Assembly: GCF_001613065.1 (NCBI RefSeq)
Contig: NZ_BDBQ01000054.1
Span: 1-64,000 of the forward strand
Reading direction: 5' to 3'
DNA from: Nocardia miyunensis NBRC 108239
Lineage (GTDB): Bacteria; Actinomycetota; Actinomycetes; Mycobacteriales; Mycobacteriaceae
DNA length: 64,000 bases
The notes beneath the pieces were generated by a model. It worked only from the letters and a program-made list of their open reading frames with translations, was not told the origin of the DNA and did no database searches. Of this stretch, positions 17,269-25,512 are shown piece by piece; the stretch's first letter is position 1; each line of letters opens with the position of its first letter. The translations under genes and the position numbers were made by a program.

Positions 17269-17796
17269 TCAGTCGACTGTCGGCTCCAGCGGACGCCGGT
17301 AGGACAGATCGGTGCGGTCCCGGGTGATCGGACCGGGCTGGACCCGCTGCACCGGCGGCAGATCGGGATCACCCAATCCGCCGACCCACTCCAGCAGCGA
17401 GGCCCGGTACGCGATCGCCCACCGGCCGTCGCGTCGTTCGAACCGATCGACGTATCGCCCGCCGTGCAACGTCAGGGGCGTGCCGTTCTTGTTCTGGCCG
17501 AGCATGATGAAGTACGTCTCGGTGTGCGCGGTGTCGCCGTCGAGTTCGCAGCTGTGGTTCGTCACGTAGTGCTGGTGGCCGTGTTGATTCTTGCGGTGGC
17601 CTTCGAACGCCCACGTGATGAATTCCGCCACCGGCGCTTTGATGATGCCGTGGTCGTCGATCGCGTCGGGGTGGTACGCGGAGGCCAGCAGTTCAGCGTC
17701 GTGCCGGTCGATTCCCCGGCAATAACGATGTATGCAGTCCAGAATTTCCTGGCGATCCAGGAGTTCCCGGATCGCCTGTTCCGTCGGCTGCGCCAT
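17269..17796 (-). CDS. SnoaL-like (NTF2-fold) protein
   Basis: A 175-residue SnoaL-like protein. It has QAIRELLDRQEILDCIHRYC, a classic opening for this family, then RGIDRHDAELLASAYHPDA and a C-terminal RYVDRFERRDGRWAIAYR. Members are small cone-shaped barrels acting as hydratases, isomerases or dehydratases on ring compounds; here the reaction is unknown. GGGAGG lies 7 bases before the ATG. A fragment of a second copy survives at 4974-5035. It is cotranscribed behind the GMC remnant. Confidence 0.88.
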   Translation of the reverse strand: MAQPTEQAIRELLDRQEILDCIHRYCRGIDRHDAELLASAYHPDAIDDHGIIKAPVAEFITWAFEGHRKNQHGHQHYVTNHSCELDGDTAHTETYFIMLGQNKNGTPLTLHGGRYVDRFERRDGRWAIAYRASLLEWVGGLGDPDLPPVQRVQPGPITRDRTDLSYRRPLEPTVD

Positions 17797-17822
17797 GACG
17801 TCCTCCCTCTGGTGTCGTATCT

Positions 17823-18453
17823 CTATGAGTGCGCTTGACGAATGAGCGAGGCGGCATGCCAGGCGAGGGCTTGCGTGGGTGCCGAGGTGTTGCCCGACGG
17901 CTGGTACGGGAAGACGGACGCGTCCACGACACGAAGCCCGTCCACCCCGCGCACCCGCAGGTGAGCGTCGACCACATCGTCGTCGTTCGGGCCCATCGCG
18001 CAGGTACCGAGCGTGTGGTAGCCGCTGGCACCGGCGACGAGCGAGTTGTGCAGGAACTCGTCCTCGGTGCCGATCTCCGGGCCCGGGTAGATCCGCTCCC
18101 CGACCAGATCGGCCACCGGCCCCTTCGCGAACAGTTCTTCGGTCCGCGTGCTGATGTGGCGGATCATCTGCTGGTCGTATTCGGTGGACAGGTAGTTCGG
18201 CCGGATATCGGGGCCGTCCGCGGAACCACTGGTCCACCGAATTCTCCGGCCCGTACGGCGCGACGGTGAACTTCTTCGTGTACTTGGGCGACTGCATCGT
18301 GAAGAAGAAGCCCTTCGGCACCAGATGCATCGGGTGCCGGTCGCGGCCTCCCGCCTCCAGGACGAGCACGGACGCGGTCGGGTCGGCACTCAGGCGTTCG
18401 GCGACGACCGAGCCGCCGGCGCCGCTGCCGACGATGATGTAATCAAACTCCAT
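17823..18453 (-). pseudogene. GMC oxidoreductase remnant with large internal deletion
   Basis: The first ~78 codons read as the FAD-binding start of a GMC (choline dehydrogenase-like) oxidoreductase: DYIIVGSGAGGSVVAERL, then LVLEAGG. Around 18220 the frame changes. The other frame supplies the C-terminal catalytic part, YHTLGTCAMGPNDDDVVD and VVDASVFPYQPSGNTSAPTQA. A normal protein has over 500 residues, so roughly 300 central residues are missing and the junction is out of frame. The start is shared with the leftward operon whose next gene is the SnoaL-like gene. Confidence 0.88.
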
Positions 18454-18531
18454 GAGTGTCTCCCGTGACTCTCCCGCTACCTAATCTTAATACAATTATC
18501 CTACTAGCAAGTTATAACACAATTAATCGCC

Positions 18532-20256
18532 TCAGCCCGCGGAGCGGACCAACCTGCCCGGACGGGCACCGGTGGCCTCGCCATCGCGGTAGGTGACCTC
18601 GCCGCCGACGACGGTGGCCGTGTAGCCGTCGGCCTTCTGCAGCAGACGCCGACCGCCCTTCGGAAGGTCATAGGCGGCGTACGGTGAGCCGAACGTCAGG
18701 CGGTCGAGGTCGATGACGTTGAGATCCGCGCGCAGCCCGCGCCGGATCCGCCCGCGGTCCCGCAGACCCATCACATCGGCCGTATCCGAGGTCATCCTGC
18801 GCACGGCCTCGCCGACCGCCATCACGCCACGCTCCTTGACCCAGTACGTCAGCATCCAGGTCTGGAATCCCGCGTCGAGGATGAATCCCACGTGGGCGCC
18901 GCCGTCGCCCAAACCCATGATCGCGTTGGGATTGGCCAGCATCTCCTCACAGGTGCGCAGGTCGCCGCTGGCATAGTTCGCGAACGGGACGTGGATGAAG
19001 CCCATGCCGCCGTCCTCGAGCAGCACGTCGTAGGCGACCTCCTCGGGACGACGACCCGCACGCTGCGCGATCGCCGCCAGCGAGTCCGCGACGTCGGGGG
19101 TGTAGTTGGGCGGGTTCTCGAACCGGTACATGCGGTCGTAGGTCAGGTTCTTCGCCAGCGGCCAAGTACTGAACTCGAAGCGGTCCTCGGCGAGGATCTG
19201 CTCCTTGACCTGCGGGTCCCTCATCCGCGCCACGCGCTCGGCGAGGGGCAGGTGAGCCATGCCATGGTAGGTGGCCGTACCGGCGAACGGATGCTGACTG
19301 CCCTCGAGCCCCATCAGCAGCCCCACCGACCGCGGCGCCACCACCGGGCGCAGATTCACACCCTGTGCCGATGCCTCGTCCGAGTACTTCATCAGGTCCC
19401 GCCACAGATCCTTCTCACCGGCCCCGGCCTGTCCACTCTGCACGAGGCTGTAGACGCCCGGACGTCCCGACTTCCGCAGGGCCCGGCGCATCATCTCGAA
19501 TTCGCCGATCACATCGGGGTCCTGCACCTCGGCGACGAACTCCAGGAAGCCGCGTCCGCCGTCGGCCATTCCCTGTGCGAGAGCGACCAATTCGCGTTCA
19601 CGGGCCAGTAGCGTCGGGGTGAACTCACCCGCGAGATTGCGGTGGGCGGTCGAGCGTGAGGTCGACACCCCGAACGCACCGGCCAGCACCGCCTCCGCGA
19701 CGAGCCGGCGCATTTCGGCCACATCGTCGGCGGTCGCGGGCTCCAGCCGCAACGCGCGATCACCCATGACGTACACCCGCAGCGGCGCATGCGGCAGCAG
19801 CGCGCACACGTCCACATCCCAGCGCCTGCCCTCGAGCACGTCGAGGTAATCCCCGAAACTCTCCCAGTTCCACGGCAAACCCTCGTGCATCACGGGAGCG
19901 GGGATGTCCTCGACACCCTCCATCAGGTCGATCAGTCCCTTGCGGTTCTCCGGCTTGCAGGGTGCGAAACCGACACCACAATTGCCCATCAGCACGGTGG
20001 TCACGCCATGCCACGCGGACGGGGCGACGCTGTCGTCCCACACCACCTGACCGTCGTAGTGGGTATGGATATCGACGAAGCCCGGGGTCACGATCCGCCC
20101 GCGCGCATCGATCTCCTCTCGTCCGGCCCCTCGGACCTGTCCGATCTCCGCGATTTTCCCGTCCAGCACGGCGACGTCGGCGGTGAACGGTTCGCCGCCG
20201 TCCCCGTCGTGCACTTCGCCACCCCGGATCACGAGATCGAACTGCGCGCTTGCCAT
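18532..20256 (-). CDS. Amidohydrolase, N-acyl-D-amino-acid deacylase family
   Basis: A 574-residue metal-dependent amidohydrolase. GFVDIHTHYDGQ gives the HxH zinc motif, followed by GVTTVLMGNCGVGFAP and later GDGGAHVGF, all typical of the D-aminoacylase family. In actinobacterial degradation clusters such enzymes often act on cyclic amides, lactones or other non-amino-acid substrates, so the family name should not be taken literally. The ATG at 20256 is chosen because AGGAGCAAGG precedes it; an upstream open extension has no family resemblance. It lies behind the alcohol dehydrogenase, with a hairpin between. Confidence 0.88.
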   Translation of the reverse strand: MASAQFDLVIRGGEVHDGDGGEPFTADVAVLDGKIAEIGQVRGAGREEIDARGRIVTPGFVDIHTHYDGQVVWDDSVAPSAWHGVTTVLMGNCGVGFAPCKPENRKGLIDLMEGVEDIPAPVMHEGLPWNWESFGDYLDVLEGRRWDVDVCALLPHAPLRVYVMGDRALRLEPATADDVAEMRRLVAEAVLAGAFGVSTSRSTAHRNLAGEFTPTLLARERELVALAQGMADGGRGFLEFVAEVQDPDVIGEFEMMRRALRKSGRPGVYSLVQSGQAGAGEKDLWRDLMKYSDEASAQGVNLRPVVAPRSVGLLMGLEGSQHPFAGTATYHGMAHLPLAERVARMRDPQVKEQILAEDRFEFSTWPLAKNLTYDRMYRFENPPNYTPDVADSLAAIAQRAGRRPEEVAYDVLLEDGGMGFIHVPFANYASGDLRTCEEMLANPNAIMGLGDGGAHVGFILDAGFQTWMLTYWVKERGVMAVGEAVRRMTSDTADVMGLRDRGRIRRGLRADLNVIDLDRLTFGSPYAAYDLPKGGRRLLQKADGYTATVVGGEVTYRDGEATGARPGRLVRSAG

Positions 20257-20340
20257 ACCTTGCTCCTGTTCGGACACCGCGGTCGCAGCACACGACGGCG
20301 GCCTGAATATTGTTGTGCGACACACGAATGCGTGTACCGG

Positions 20341-20377
20341 CGGCGCGGCGGCCGGCGCGAGTTGCCGACCGCCGCGC
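20341..20377 (-). terminator. GC-rich hairpin between alcohol dehydrogenase and amidohydrolase
   Basis: A 15-bp inverted repeat with one mismatch (arms 20341-20355 and 20363-20377) and a 7-base loop. It lies in the 190-base gap between the end of the alcohol dehydrogenase and the start of the amidohydrolase on the same strand. It may terminate or attenuate readthrough. Confidence 0.6.
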
Positions 20378-20445
20378 CGGAGCTGGTCGGCGCCGCGCGC
20401 GGCACGGCGCACTTACACGGCGCCGGCCACGCATGCCGACAGCCG

Positions 20446-21546
20446 TCAGAAGGAGGTGATCACCGATCGCGCGATGCCGCCCTTGGCGAGTTCCTCGTAC
20501 GCCTTGTTGACGTCTTCGATGCCGATCGTCCGGGAGAGCAGGTCGTCGAGGTTGAACCGGCCCTGCAGGTACAGCTCGGCATACAGCGGGATATCCCGCT
20601 TGAAGTTGGTGCCGCCCATATAAACCCCGCGCAGCGCCGTCTTGTTGAACAGCAGCTCGGCCGGGCTGATCTCCATGATCTGCGACGGCGACTGCGCGCC
20701 GACCACATAGGCCGTGCCGCCCGGCGCCAGCATCCCCAGCGCCTGCTGGAGCGTCTGCTTGATATTGCCGATGACCTCGAAGGAATGATCGACGCCACCA
20801 TCGGTGAGTTCGCGCACCGCCGCCACCGGATCCTGCTCGGCCGGATTCACCACATGCGTGGCGCCGAATTTCTTCGCCAGCTCGAGTTTGTCCGGCAGCA
20901 GATCGATGCCGATGATCTTGCGCGCACCGGCCAGGGCCGCGCCCTGGATCGTATTGAGTCCCACACCGCCACAGCCGATGACCGCGACGTTGTCGCCGAC
21001 TCGGATGCCCGCCGAGTTGATCGCCGCGCCCGCCCCGGTGGTGACGCCGCAGCCCAGCAGCGCGGCCTGCGGGAAGGGCACCTCGACCGGAACCTTCACC
21101 GCGTTGTTCTCGTGCAGCAGTACCTGTTCGGCGAAACCCGAGATCTCCGAGAACTGGCTGATCGGCTCGCCTCCCAGCCGCAGCCGCGGCGGCTGGTCCG
21201 CGGTCCGCTGGGTGCCGGTCGGGTAGTTGCGGCACAGGTTCGTCTCGCCGACCAGGCACCGATCGCAATGCCCGCAGTAGCCGTCGAGACAGGCGACGAT
21301 GTGATCGCCCACCGCGAACTCGGTGACATCCGGTCCGATCTCGAGCACGACTCCCGAGACCTCGTGACCGAGCACGATGGGAACCGGCGTACCGAGACCG
21401 GCCTGGGTCGCTACATAGATATCGCTGTGGCACAGCCCGCTGGCCTTCACCTCGACCAGGATCTCCCGACCCAGCGGGGCGTCGAGGGTCAGGTCGTCAC
21501 GAACGACGAACGGTTCGCCGATCGCGCTGATGACAGCTGCTTTCAT
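20446..21546 (-). CDS. Zn-dependent alcohol dehydrogenase, NDMA-dependent type
   Basis: A 366-residue medium-chain dehydrogenase. It has GLCHSD and GHEVSG for the catalytic zinc, CGHCDRCLVGETNLC for the structural zinc, and VIGCGGVGLN for the nucleotide site. Length and the insert after the structural zinc resemble the NDMA-dependent alcohol dehydrogenases that hold NAD tightly and pass electrons to mycofactocin. It would oxidise an alcohol produced by a P450 to an aldehyde. The divergent aldehyde dehydrogenase at 21687 would take the next step. GAGAGGAC precedes the ATG at 21546. Confidence 0.87.
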   Translation of the reverse strand: MKAAVISAIGEPFVVRDDLTLDAPLGREILVEVKASGLCHSDIYVATQAGLGTPVPIVLGHEVSGVVLEIGPDVTEFAVGDHIVACLDGYCGHCDRCLVGETNLCRNYPTGTQRTADQPPRLRLGGEPISQFSEISGFAEQVLLHENNAVKVPVEVPFPQAALLGCGVTTGAGAAINSAGIRVGDNVAVIGCGGVGLNTIQGAALAGARKIIGIDLLPDKLELAKKFGATHVVNPAEQDPVAAVRELTDGGVDHSFEVIGNIKQTLQQALGMLAPGGTAYVVGAQSPSQIMEISPAELLFNKTALRGVYMGGTNFKRDIPLYAELYLQGRFNLDDLLSRTIGIEDVNKAYEELAKGGIARSVITSF

Positions 21547-21570
21547 GATGTCCTCTCTCCGTGGTGCCAT

Positions 21571-21686
21571 CTTGTCTTGACGAAGATTTGCAACACCACT
21601 TCCGCATACCTATATGGTACTCCTAATCAAGCTAGTATTGTGATAGCCACCACTGCAATAGGTGTGTAGGCAACGAGGAGTCAACG
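21571..21686. promoter_or_regulatory. Divergent promoter, alcohol and aldehyde dehydrogenases
   Basis: An AT-rich 116-base spacer between the two divergent dehydrogenase genes. It contains TATATGG and CTAGTATTGTGATAG; TATTGTG also occurs in the promoter region before 5244. Joint control of the alcohol-to-acid step is implied. Confidence 0.4.
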
Positions 21687-23087
21687 ATGTCCGTAGTATC
21701 CGCAGTCCGGCCCGAAACGAGCCGGTACCGGACGATCAATCCGGCAACCGGTGAGGTGATTCGCGAGTGGGATCCGCTGACCGACACGGAGGTCGAGGCG
21801 CAACTGGCGAAAGCCCACCGTGCCTACCAGGTTTGGCGGGATGTGCCGCTGGAGGAGCGCGTCCGGCTCTTTCGCAAGGTCGCCGACCTGATCGAGGCCA
21901 AGCTGGATGATCTCGCCTGGCAGGTGACCCTCGAAATGGGGAAGATCCTGCCGCATGCGAAGGCCGAGGGAGTCGGCTCGGTAGATATGTTCCGCTACTA
22001 CGCGGACCGCGCTCACGAACTCCTCGCGGACGAGGAGGTGGAAGTACCCGGTATGTCCCGGGCAATCCTGCGCCGTGAACCCGTCGGGGTGGTGCTCGGC
22101 ATCGAGCCCTGGAACGCTCCCCTGTTCCAGGCCATGCGAGCAGCTGTGCCGAACCTCATGCTCGGCAACACCGTGCTGGTCAAACCCGCCGCGCCATGCG
22201 CGGGCTCCACGACGATGTTCGACGAACTCTTCCTCGAGGCCGGATTCCCGGAAGGCGCCTACCAGACGCTGCTGGCCTCGTCGGCCCAGGTCTCGCCCCT
22301 CATCGCCGACCCCCGGATCCGCGCCGTCACGCTGACCGGCTCGGATCGCGCCGGATCCATCGTGGGCGAACAGGCGGGTCGGCACATCAAACCCGTCGTG
22401 CTCGAACTCGGCGGATCCGACGCTTTCATCGTGCTCGACGATGCCGACATCGCGAAGGCGGCGGCCACCGCCGCGAACTGCCGTCTGATCATCGGCGGCC
22501 AGGCGTGCGCGCTCCCGAAGCGGGTCATCGTCACCGAGCAGGTCGCCGACGCGTTCACCGCTCAGTACAGCGAGCTGTTCGCCGGCCAGAAGCTGGGCGA
22601 TCCCTTCGACCCCGAGACCACGGTCGGCCCGATGTCCAGCGCTGCCGCGGCGGACGAACTCCAAGCGCAGTATCAGGACGCAATCGACAAGGGCGCAACG
22701 GTACTCGTGCCGGGCGGACGGGTCGACGGCCCCGGCGCGTTCTTCAAGCCCGCGGTCGTCACCGGCATCACCCCGCAGATGCGGCTCTACTCCGAAGAGG
22801 CATTCGGACCACTGGGCATCGTCTTCCGCGTGCCGGACGCCGACGCGGCCGTCGCACTGGCGAACGACACGATATTCGGTCTCGGCGGCACCGTCTTCTC
22901 CGAGAATCTCGACGAGGCCCGCCGCATCGCCGGACTGCTCGACACCGGCGGTGTCGGCATCAACACCTGGCTGGGCGCCCCCATCGAAATCCCATTCGGC
23001 GGAACCAAGGCATCGGGCGTCGGCCGCGAACTCGGCCGATCCGGAATGGACCAGTTCGCCAACATCAAGACCTACAGCTGGGCCTGA
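21687..23087 (+). CDS. Aldehyde dehydrogenase family protein
   Basis: A 466-residue NAD(P)-dependent aldehyde dehydrogenase. It has GIEPWNAP in the Rossmann entrance, LTGSDRAG, the general-base motif LELGGSDAFI, the catalytic Cys in GGQACALPKR, and EEAFGPLGIVFR. It is most like succinate-semialdehyde-type enzymes. It should oxidise the aldehyde made by the divergent alcohol dehydrogenase to an acid. GAGGAGT lies before the ATG. Followed by a clear terminator. Confidence 0.93.
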   Translation: MSVVSAVRPETSRYRTINPATGEVIREWDPLTDTEVEAQLAKAHRAYQVWRDVPLEERVRLFRKVADLIEAKLDDLAWQVTLEMGKILPHAKAEGVGSVDMFRYYADRAHELLADEEVEVPGMSRAILRREPVGVVLGIEPWNAPLFQAMRAAVPNLMLGNTVLVKPAAPCAGSTTMFDELFLEAGFPEGAYQTLLASSAQVSPLIADPRIRAVTLTGSDRAGSIVGEQAGRHIKPVVLELGGSDAFIVLDDADIAKAAATAANCRLIIGGQACALPKRVIVTEQVADAFTAQYSELFAGQKLGDPFDPETTVGPMSSAAAADELQAQYQDAIDKGATVLVPGGRVDGPGAFFKPAVVTGITPQMRLYSEEAFGPLGIVFRVPDADAAVALANDTIFGLGGTVFSENLDEARRIAGLLDTGGVGINTWLGAPIEIPFGGTKASGVGRELGRSGMDQFANIKTYSWA

Positions 23088-23108
23088 GCCTGCCTGGATA
23101 CGAACACA

Positions 23109-23142
23109 AGGGCCGGGATCGGGGACAACCGATTCCGGCCCT
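23109..23142. terminator. Hairpin terminator, left border of accessory island
   Basis: Inverted repeat AGGGCCGGgATCGG (23109-23122) with CCGATtCCGGCCCT (23129-23142). Its 14 pairs include one G-U type pair, and the loop is 6 bases. It lies between the rightward aldehyde dehydrogenase and the leftward CYTH gene and marks the boundary between catabolic genes and the accessory block. Confidence 0.78.
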
Positions 23143-23160
23143 CATGTTCGGGCGACGGTG

Positions 23161-23730
23161 TCAGGACTGCGCGGCAGCCATCACCAGATCCCGATACGGC
23201 AGCTGCACGACAATACAGTCAGCGATACCGAGTTCATGTTCGATCCGTTCCAGGGCCGCTACCGCTGCGTCACGGTCGACCGCGGTGATCTCGGTTTCGA
23301 CGAACACACCAACCCCTGCGACGACGTCGATCGCAATGAGGACGTTGTCGTGCTCGGGATATTGGTACTGAGTTCGCGCCTTCTCGACCTTCGCCAGCTC
23401 GATCATCCCGACCGACGCCAGCAGCGCCATCGCGGCATCGGCCTGTTCCGGTTCAGACAGTCGGACGTTAGTCTCACGTTTTGCGATCACATCGCCGTCC
23501 CGGTGAGTATCGGCCCCGGACGGCGGCTTATACGTGATCTCCGCGAACCCGTCACGACGCCGAACTCTCAGGCACTCAACGGTTTTCATGAAGTCGACGT
23601 CAGGCCGACTGTAGTAGACGTCGGTCTCGTCGAGGCGCCAGGCTTCGCGGTAGCCGCGCTCAGCGAGCCGCTGGCGGAGGGTGTCGCTGTCGGGGAGTTC
23701 GCGTTTGCGTTCGACCTCGATCAGGTGCAT
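23161..23730 (-). CDS. CYTH-domain protein (class IV adenylate cyclase/triphosphatase-like)
   Basis: A 189-residue single-domain protein. The N-terminal EVERKREL is the ExExK signature of the CYTH triphosphate tunnel fold. Alternating charged strands follow: RVRRRDGFAEITYKPP, KRETNVRL, VEKARTQYQ, and VFVETEI near the C-terminus. Such proteins bind polyphosphate or nucleoside triphosphates with Mg or Mn and act as triphosphatases or adenylate cyclases. It is the last gene of the leftward accessory operon and overlaps the preceding gene by 10 bases. The same operon also has a P-loop kinase-like ATPase, suggesting nucleotide or RNA-end chemistry. Confidence 0.85.
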   Translation of the reverse strand: MHLIEVERKRELPDSDTLRQRLAERGYREAWRLDETDVYYSRPDVDFMKTVECLRVRRRDGFAEITYKPPSGADTHRDGDVIAKRETNVRLSEPEQADAAMALLASVGMIELAKVEKARTQYQYPEHDNVLIAIDVVAGVGVFVETEITAVDRDAAVAALERIEHELGIADCIVVQLPYRDLVMAAAQS

Positions 23731-23999
23731 ACGGGGATCATCCTCTCCAGTGGATTGCGGTGTGCGAGCGAGCCGTCCATCCAGCTGATCGACACGAACT
23801 TGCCCTCGGCGGTCGCCTCGGCCGCCGTGTCCAGATAGCCCTTGACCATCCGGTGCAAGTTGTCGAACTCGTCGGTGTCCCGCGCGCTCGCGCGGCAGTG
23901 TGCCGCCCAGTTGTCGACCCCCTCGCGTTCCTCGGGCAAGGTGAAACTGCGGACCTCCCCGCCGAACCGCCCGAACAGGTAGGCATCCATGCCGATCAC
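23721..23999 (-). CDS. Hypothetical protein, 92 residues
   Basis: A small soluble acidic protein (DAYLFGRFGGEVRSFTLPEE, later HRMVKGYLDTAAEATAEGKF) without a recognised domain. It may start at GTG 23999, which overlaps the stop of the small membrane protein gene by 4 bases (GTGA), or at ATG 23990. Its end overlaps the CYTH gene by 10 bases. The position inside a chain of overlapping genes is the main reason to accept it. Confidence 0.6.
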   Translation of the reverse strand: MIGMDAYLFGRFGGEVRSFTLPEEREGVDNWAAHCRASARDTDEFDNLHRMVKGYLDTAAEATAEGKFVSISWMDGSLAHRNPLERMIPVCT

Positions 24000-24142
24000 T
24001 GCGTCGAGACCGGTGCGCTGTGATGTCCGTGGTGCATGTACAGCACCGCGACCACCGCCATGCCGCTGATCACCACGGCGAGGCTGATCATCACGATCGC
24101 GAAGATCACGATGTGACGATGCTGCCGATCGGTATAAGTCAC
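23996..24142 (-). CDS. Small membrane protein, 48 residues
   Basis: A 48-codon gene starting with GTG, preceded by GGAG at a good distance. It begins with a charged MTYTDRQHRH, continues with one strongly hydrophobic helix of about 25 residues (IVIFAIVMISLAVVISGMAV and on), and ends with a His-rich tail, YMHHGHHSAP. It predicts a single-pass membrane protein with a possible metal-binding His cluster on one side. It lies in line with the overlapping genes of the accessory operon. No known family. Confidence 0.65.
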   Translation of the reverse strand: MTYTDRQHRHIVIFAIVMISLAVVISGMAVVAVLYMHHGHHSAPVSTQ

Positions 24143-24159
24143 GTTCTCACTCCAAGACT

Positions 24160-24468
24160 TCAGCTAGGGCCGCAAGCGGTGTCGCTGCGGCGCAACAGGT
24201 TCCGATACAGGAACAGGCCCTCGTCGGTGAGCCAGTAGACCGGCTCGCGGTGCCGCCCGATGGTGGGCGATGTTCCCGTGGCCACGTATCCGCTCTCCAG
24301 CAGCCAGCGCAGCGTGGCGATGGTCGGTGCGAGCGGGAAACTGCCGGACAGACTGCGGGCCGAGATCGGCTTGGCGATCAACCCCAACGCTCGAACAGCC
24401 CGAGTCAGGCTGCGGGAGAACTCCACATGGTCACCATCAGGATCCGATACTCGATCCGGCCCGCCCAT
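24160..24468 (-). CDS. Winged-helix-like small protein, 102 residues
   Basis: Begins MGGPDRVSDPDGDHVEFSRS and contains PISARSLSGSFPLAPTIATL, then LRWLLESGYVA and YWLTDEGLFLYR. This helix-turn-helix-wing order is like small MarR/PadR-type or replication-type winged helices. ATG at 24468 lies just after the stop of the upstream gene. It could regulate the operon or be a structural partner; the function is inferred only from its fold-like sequence. Confidence 0.55.
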   Translation of the reverse strand: MGGPDRVSDPDGDHVEFSRSLTRAVRALGLIAKPISARSLSGSFPLAPTIATLRWLLESGYVATGTSPTIGRHREPVYWLTDEGLFLYRNLLRRSDTACGPS

Positions 24469-24473
24469 TCGGG

Positions 24474-24728
24474 TTAGATGGTTCCGCACGAATTCTCTTG
24501 GACTGTAAAGAATTCCGCCCAGTATTCGCCGCGAATCGCGTCCCACAGCTCCGACAGTTTCGGGTACCGCTCCCGCATCTCCGCCAAGTCGGGGGCAGCA
24601 GCGAGCACGGCAGCCGAAAACAGGGGGTCTTCCTCGGATTCATTGCGCACCAGCAGAATTCGCACGCAGTGGTGATCCAGGCTCCAACGCGCGACCCAGC
24701 CCACCGCCTCGGTACAGCGCTCACTCAT
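24474..24728 (-). CDS. Hypothetical protein, 84 residues
   Basis: A small Trp- and Glu-rich protein (ERCTEAVGWVARWSLDHHCV, later ERYPKLSELWDAIRGEYWAE). ATG at 24728 has GAGGGG upstream. No domain recognised. It stands 18 bases behind the previous gene of the leftward accessory operon and 5 bases ahead of the next start. Confidence 0.6.
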   Translation of the reverse strand: MSERCTEAVGWVARWSLDHHCVRILLVRNESEEDPLFSAAVLAAAPDLAEMRERYPKLSELWDAIRGEYWAEFFTVQENSCGTI

Positions 24729-24746
24729 CAGGGCCCCTCGAAAAGG

Positions 24747-25094
24747 TTATCGACCGTCTTCGCTGGCAGGTGCGCTCGCGGTCGGGGCGGATGAGCCCAA
24801 TACCGAAAGCTTGCTCAGCACATCGCGGATCGTCTGCGTAGACGGCTCGCCGGGGCCGTTCGATTCAGCGGGAAGCGGAGGGAACGCGAGCCCTCGCGCG
24901 GCGGCACGCTCCCGCGGGCTCCACCTCGGCGGCATGAGTCGGCCCGCATCCACCAACGTGCGATGCGCCGCCGCTTTCCACATGCACCGATCGACCCGGC
25001 AGACGAGATGCCGCCGCATAAGTTCGTGCGCCAACTCGACGTCAGCACGGTCACACACCTGCGGCGATGCCACGATCACCACCGCGCCGGTCAC
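24747..25094 (-). CDS. Hypothetical protein, 115 residues
   Basis: Starts at GTG 25094, overlapping the stop of the previous gene (GTGA). The middle carries a basic stretch with LMRRHLVCRVDRCMWKAAAH and LMPPRWSPRERAAARG; the C-terminus is low complexity (TASAPASEDGR). No known domain. It is part of the chain of coupled genes. Confidence 0.6.
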   Translation of the reverse strand: MTGAVVIVASPQVCDRADVELAHELMRRHLVCRVDRCMWKAAAHRTLVDAGRLMPPRWSPRERAAARGLAFPPLPAESNGPGEPSTQTIRDVLSKLSVLGSSAPTASAPASEDGR

Positions 25095-25456
25095 GCCGCA
25101 CCCGATTCGATCGATGCTGAACGCGAGGCCCGCACCCAGGTCTCCGGCGGGTACACGGTTTCCAGGTCGAAGTCGTCACAGACCAGCGCCGGTTGGTTGT
25201 CGACCTGCGCCAGGTCGTACACCACGACCGCCGCCGCATCGAGCCCTGCCGCGATACCCAACGCGTAAGCAATCGGGTCGACCGCATCTCGCGGGGGTCG
25301 CACTGTGTATACATACCGATACCCCAACCCGGTCGCGTGACGCTCCACCTCGAGCGCGTGGCGCGGCGCATCGAGGACCGAGACGTCCCCGCGCACGAGT
25401 CCGACCGCCTTCGGTCTGCGGTCGCGATCTGGGATATCAGGTTCTGCGGGTTGCAT
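25091..25456 (-). CDS. Hypothetical protein, 121 residues
   Basis: Contains VGLVRGDVSVLDAPRHALEV, GLGYRYVYTV and a DAAAVVVYDLAQVD segment. The alternation looks like the N-terminal fold of serine recombinases, but no catalytic Ser in the expected place is evident, so it may be a non-catalytic relative or something unrelated. ATG 25456 follows GGTGGTGAGAG. Its stop overlaps the next start by 4 bases. Confidence 0.58.
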   Translation of the reverse strand: MQPAEPDIPDRDRRPKAVGLVRGDVSVLDAPRHALEVERHATGLGYRYVYTVRPPRDAVDPIAYALGIAAGLDAAAVVVYDLAQVDNQPALVCDDFDLETVYPPETWVRASRSASIESGAA

Positions 25457-25512
25457 GCTCTCACCACCAGTAACTGTCAGTTGGATTGCGAGTGAGGGGG
25501 AATTCGGCCCGC

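Noticed and set aside
25051..25467. Alternative minus-strand frame over the 121-residue protein
   Set aside because: Arg/Ser/Thr-rich shadow composition; the other frame has natural composition and fits the GTGA overlap with the next gene.
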